Assembly (NCBI RefSeq): GCF_900090325.1
Contig: NZ_FMHW01000002.1
Span: forward strand, 7,398,501 to 7,462,500
Length of the DNA stretch: 64,000 nt
Origin: Micromonospora pallida
GTDB taxonomy: Bacteria > Actinomycetota > Actinomycetes > Mycobacteriales > Micromonosporaceae
Reading direction: 5' to 3'
Each line of letters begins with the position of its first letter. The first letter of the stretch is position 1. The translations under genes and the position numbers were made by a program. The notes beneath the pieces were generated by a model. That model ran no database searches. It worked only from the letters and a program-made list of their open reading frames with translations, and was not told the DNA's origin. Shown here in pieces: positions 63,820 through 64,000 of the stretch.

Positions 63820-64000
63820 CAGGACACCGACCACGGCCAGCCCGGCGATGGCCGCGGCGGTGACCAGGAGCGCGGTGGTCATCCGGGAGGGACCACGTCG
63901 GGCCAGCCGCCGCACCGAGGCCACGACGGCGAAGAGCACGAAGAGCGCGATGACCAGCTGCCAGATCGGCAGGAGGAGTCCCAGGAGCGCGTCTTCGGCG
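63805..64000 (-). CDS. Membrane protein, C-terminal part (start outside window)
   Basis: 65 residues are visible on the minus strand, running off the right end. Two hydrophobic helices (LLLPIWQLVIALFVLFAVVA and LLVTAAAIAGLAVVGVLL) are joined by a basic loop (SVRRLARRGPSR). Function not known. Confidence 0.6.
   Translation of the reverse strand, partial: AEDALLGLLLPIWQLVIALFVLFAVVASVRRLARRGPSRMTTALLVTAAAIAGLAVVGVLLQEA

Overview
The window is high-GC actinomycete DNA. GTG, TTG and ATG starts, ATGA/GTGA stop-start overlaps, LAL-type LuxR regulators, a DUF485/SSS symporter pair and a mevalonate operon laid out as in Streptomyces CL190 all point to Micromonosporaceae, most likely Micromonospora. 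This is inferred from gene content; no 16S or database search was possible.

Left arm (1-13.5 kb). A 5'-truncated trypsin-like protease is followed by a compact natural-product locus: an NRPS-like adenylation-thiolation-reductase protein (995-4999), an aldo/keto reductase, a sulfotransferase-like protein, an HK97-fold encapsulin-like shell protein (6867-7712) and an MFS exporter, with a convergent FAD amine/amino-acid oxidase. A capsid-fold gene translationally coupled inside a biosynthetic operon is the most unusual system here; it fits the idea of a 'natural product' (Family 3) encapsulin. Two tandem secreted subtilases (one with a degraded active site) and a lipoprotein follow.

Central biosynthetic cluster (13.8-53.3 kb). 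Two LAL regulators (one lacking its ATPase half) flank the operon prenyl diphosphate synthase, mevalonate kinase, diphosphomevalonate decarboxylase, phosphomevalonate kinase, type 2 IPP isomerase, HMG-CoA reductase, ABBA aromatic prenyltransferase. After a stretch of accessory genes (small membrane proteins, VOC protein, multicopper oxidase, two-component system) come an ADIC/anthranilate synthase, aspartate kinase, GriI-like aldolase, GriH-like 3-amino-4-hydroxybenzoate synthase, a frameshifted amidohydrolase, a PaaK-like ligase, two FAD monooxygenases, an EntA-like dehydrogenase, a PhzD-like isochorismatase, a second SDR, a symporter and a class II DAHP synthase. The combination (farnesyl supply + 3-hydroxyanthranilate + 3,4-AHBA-derived aminoquinone + ABBA prenyltransferase) is what is expected for a farnesylated dibenzodiazepinone of the diazepinomicin/ECO-4601 type. 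A StrR/NovG-like regulator is present only as a pseudogene, and a vanadium-haloperoxidase-fold protein without its catalytic histidines closes the cluster. A phased GGGTAGT operator motif links at least two promoters.

Right arm (53.3-64 kb). After a hydrolase there is a decayed integrative element between a 43-bp remnant of tRNA-Gly (54523) and the intact tRNA-Gly(TCC) gene (57886-57959), carrying three small hypothetical genes and two integrase remnants. Then conserved chromosomal housekeeping follows: tRNA-Pro(TGG), trigger factor, clpP1, clpP2, clpX, a nitrilase-family amidohydrolase and the end of a small membrane-protein gene.
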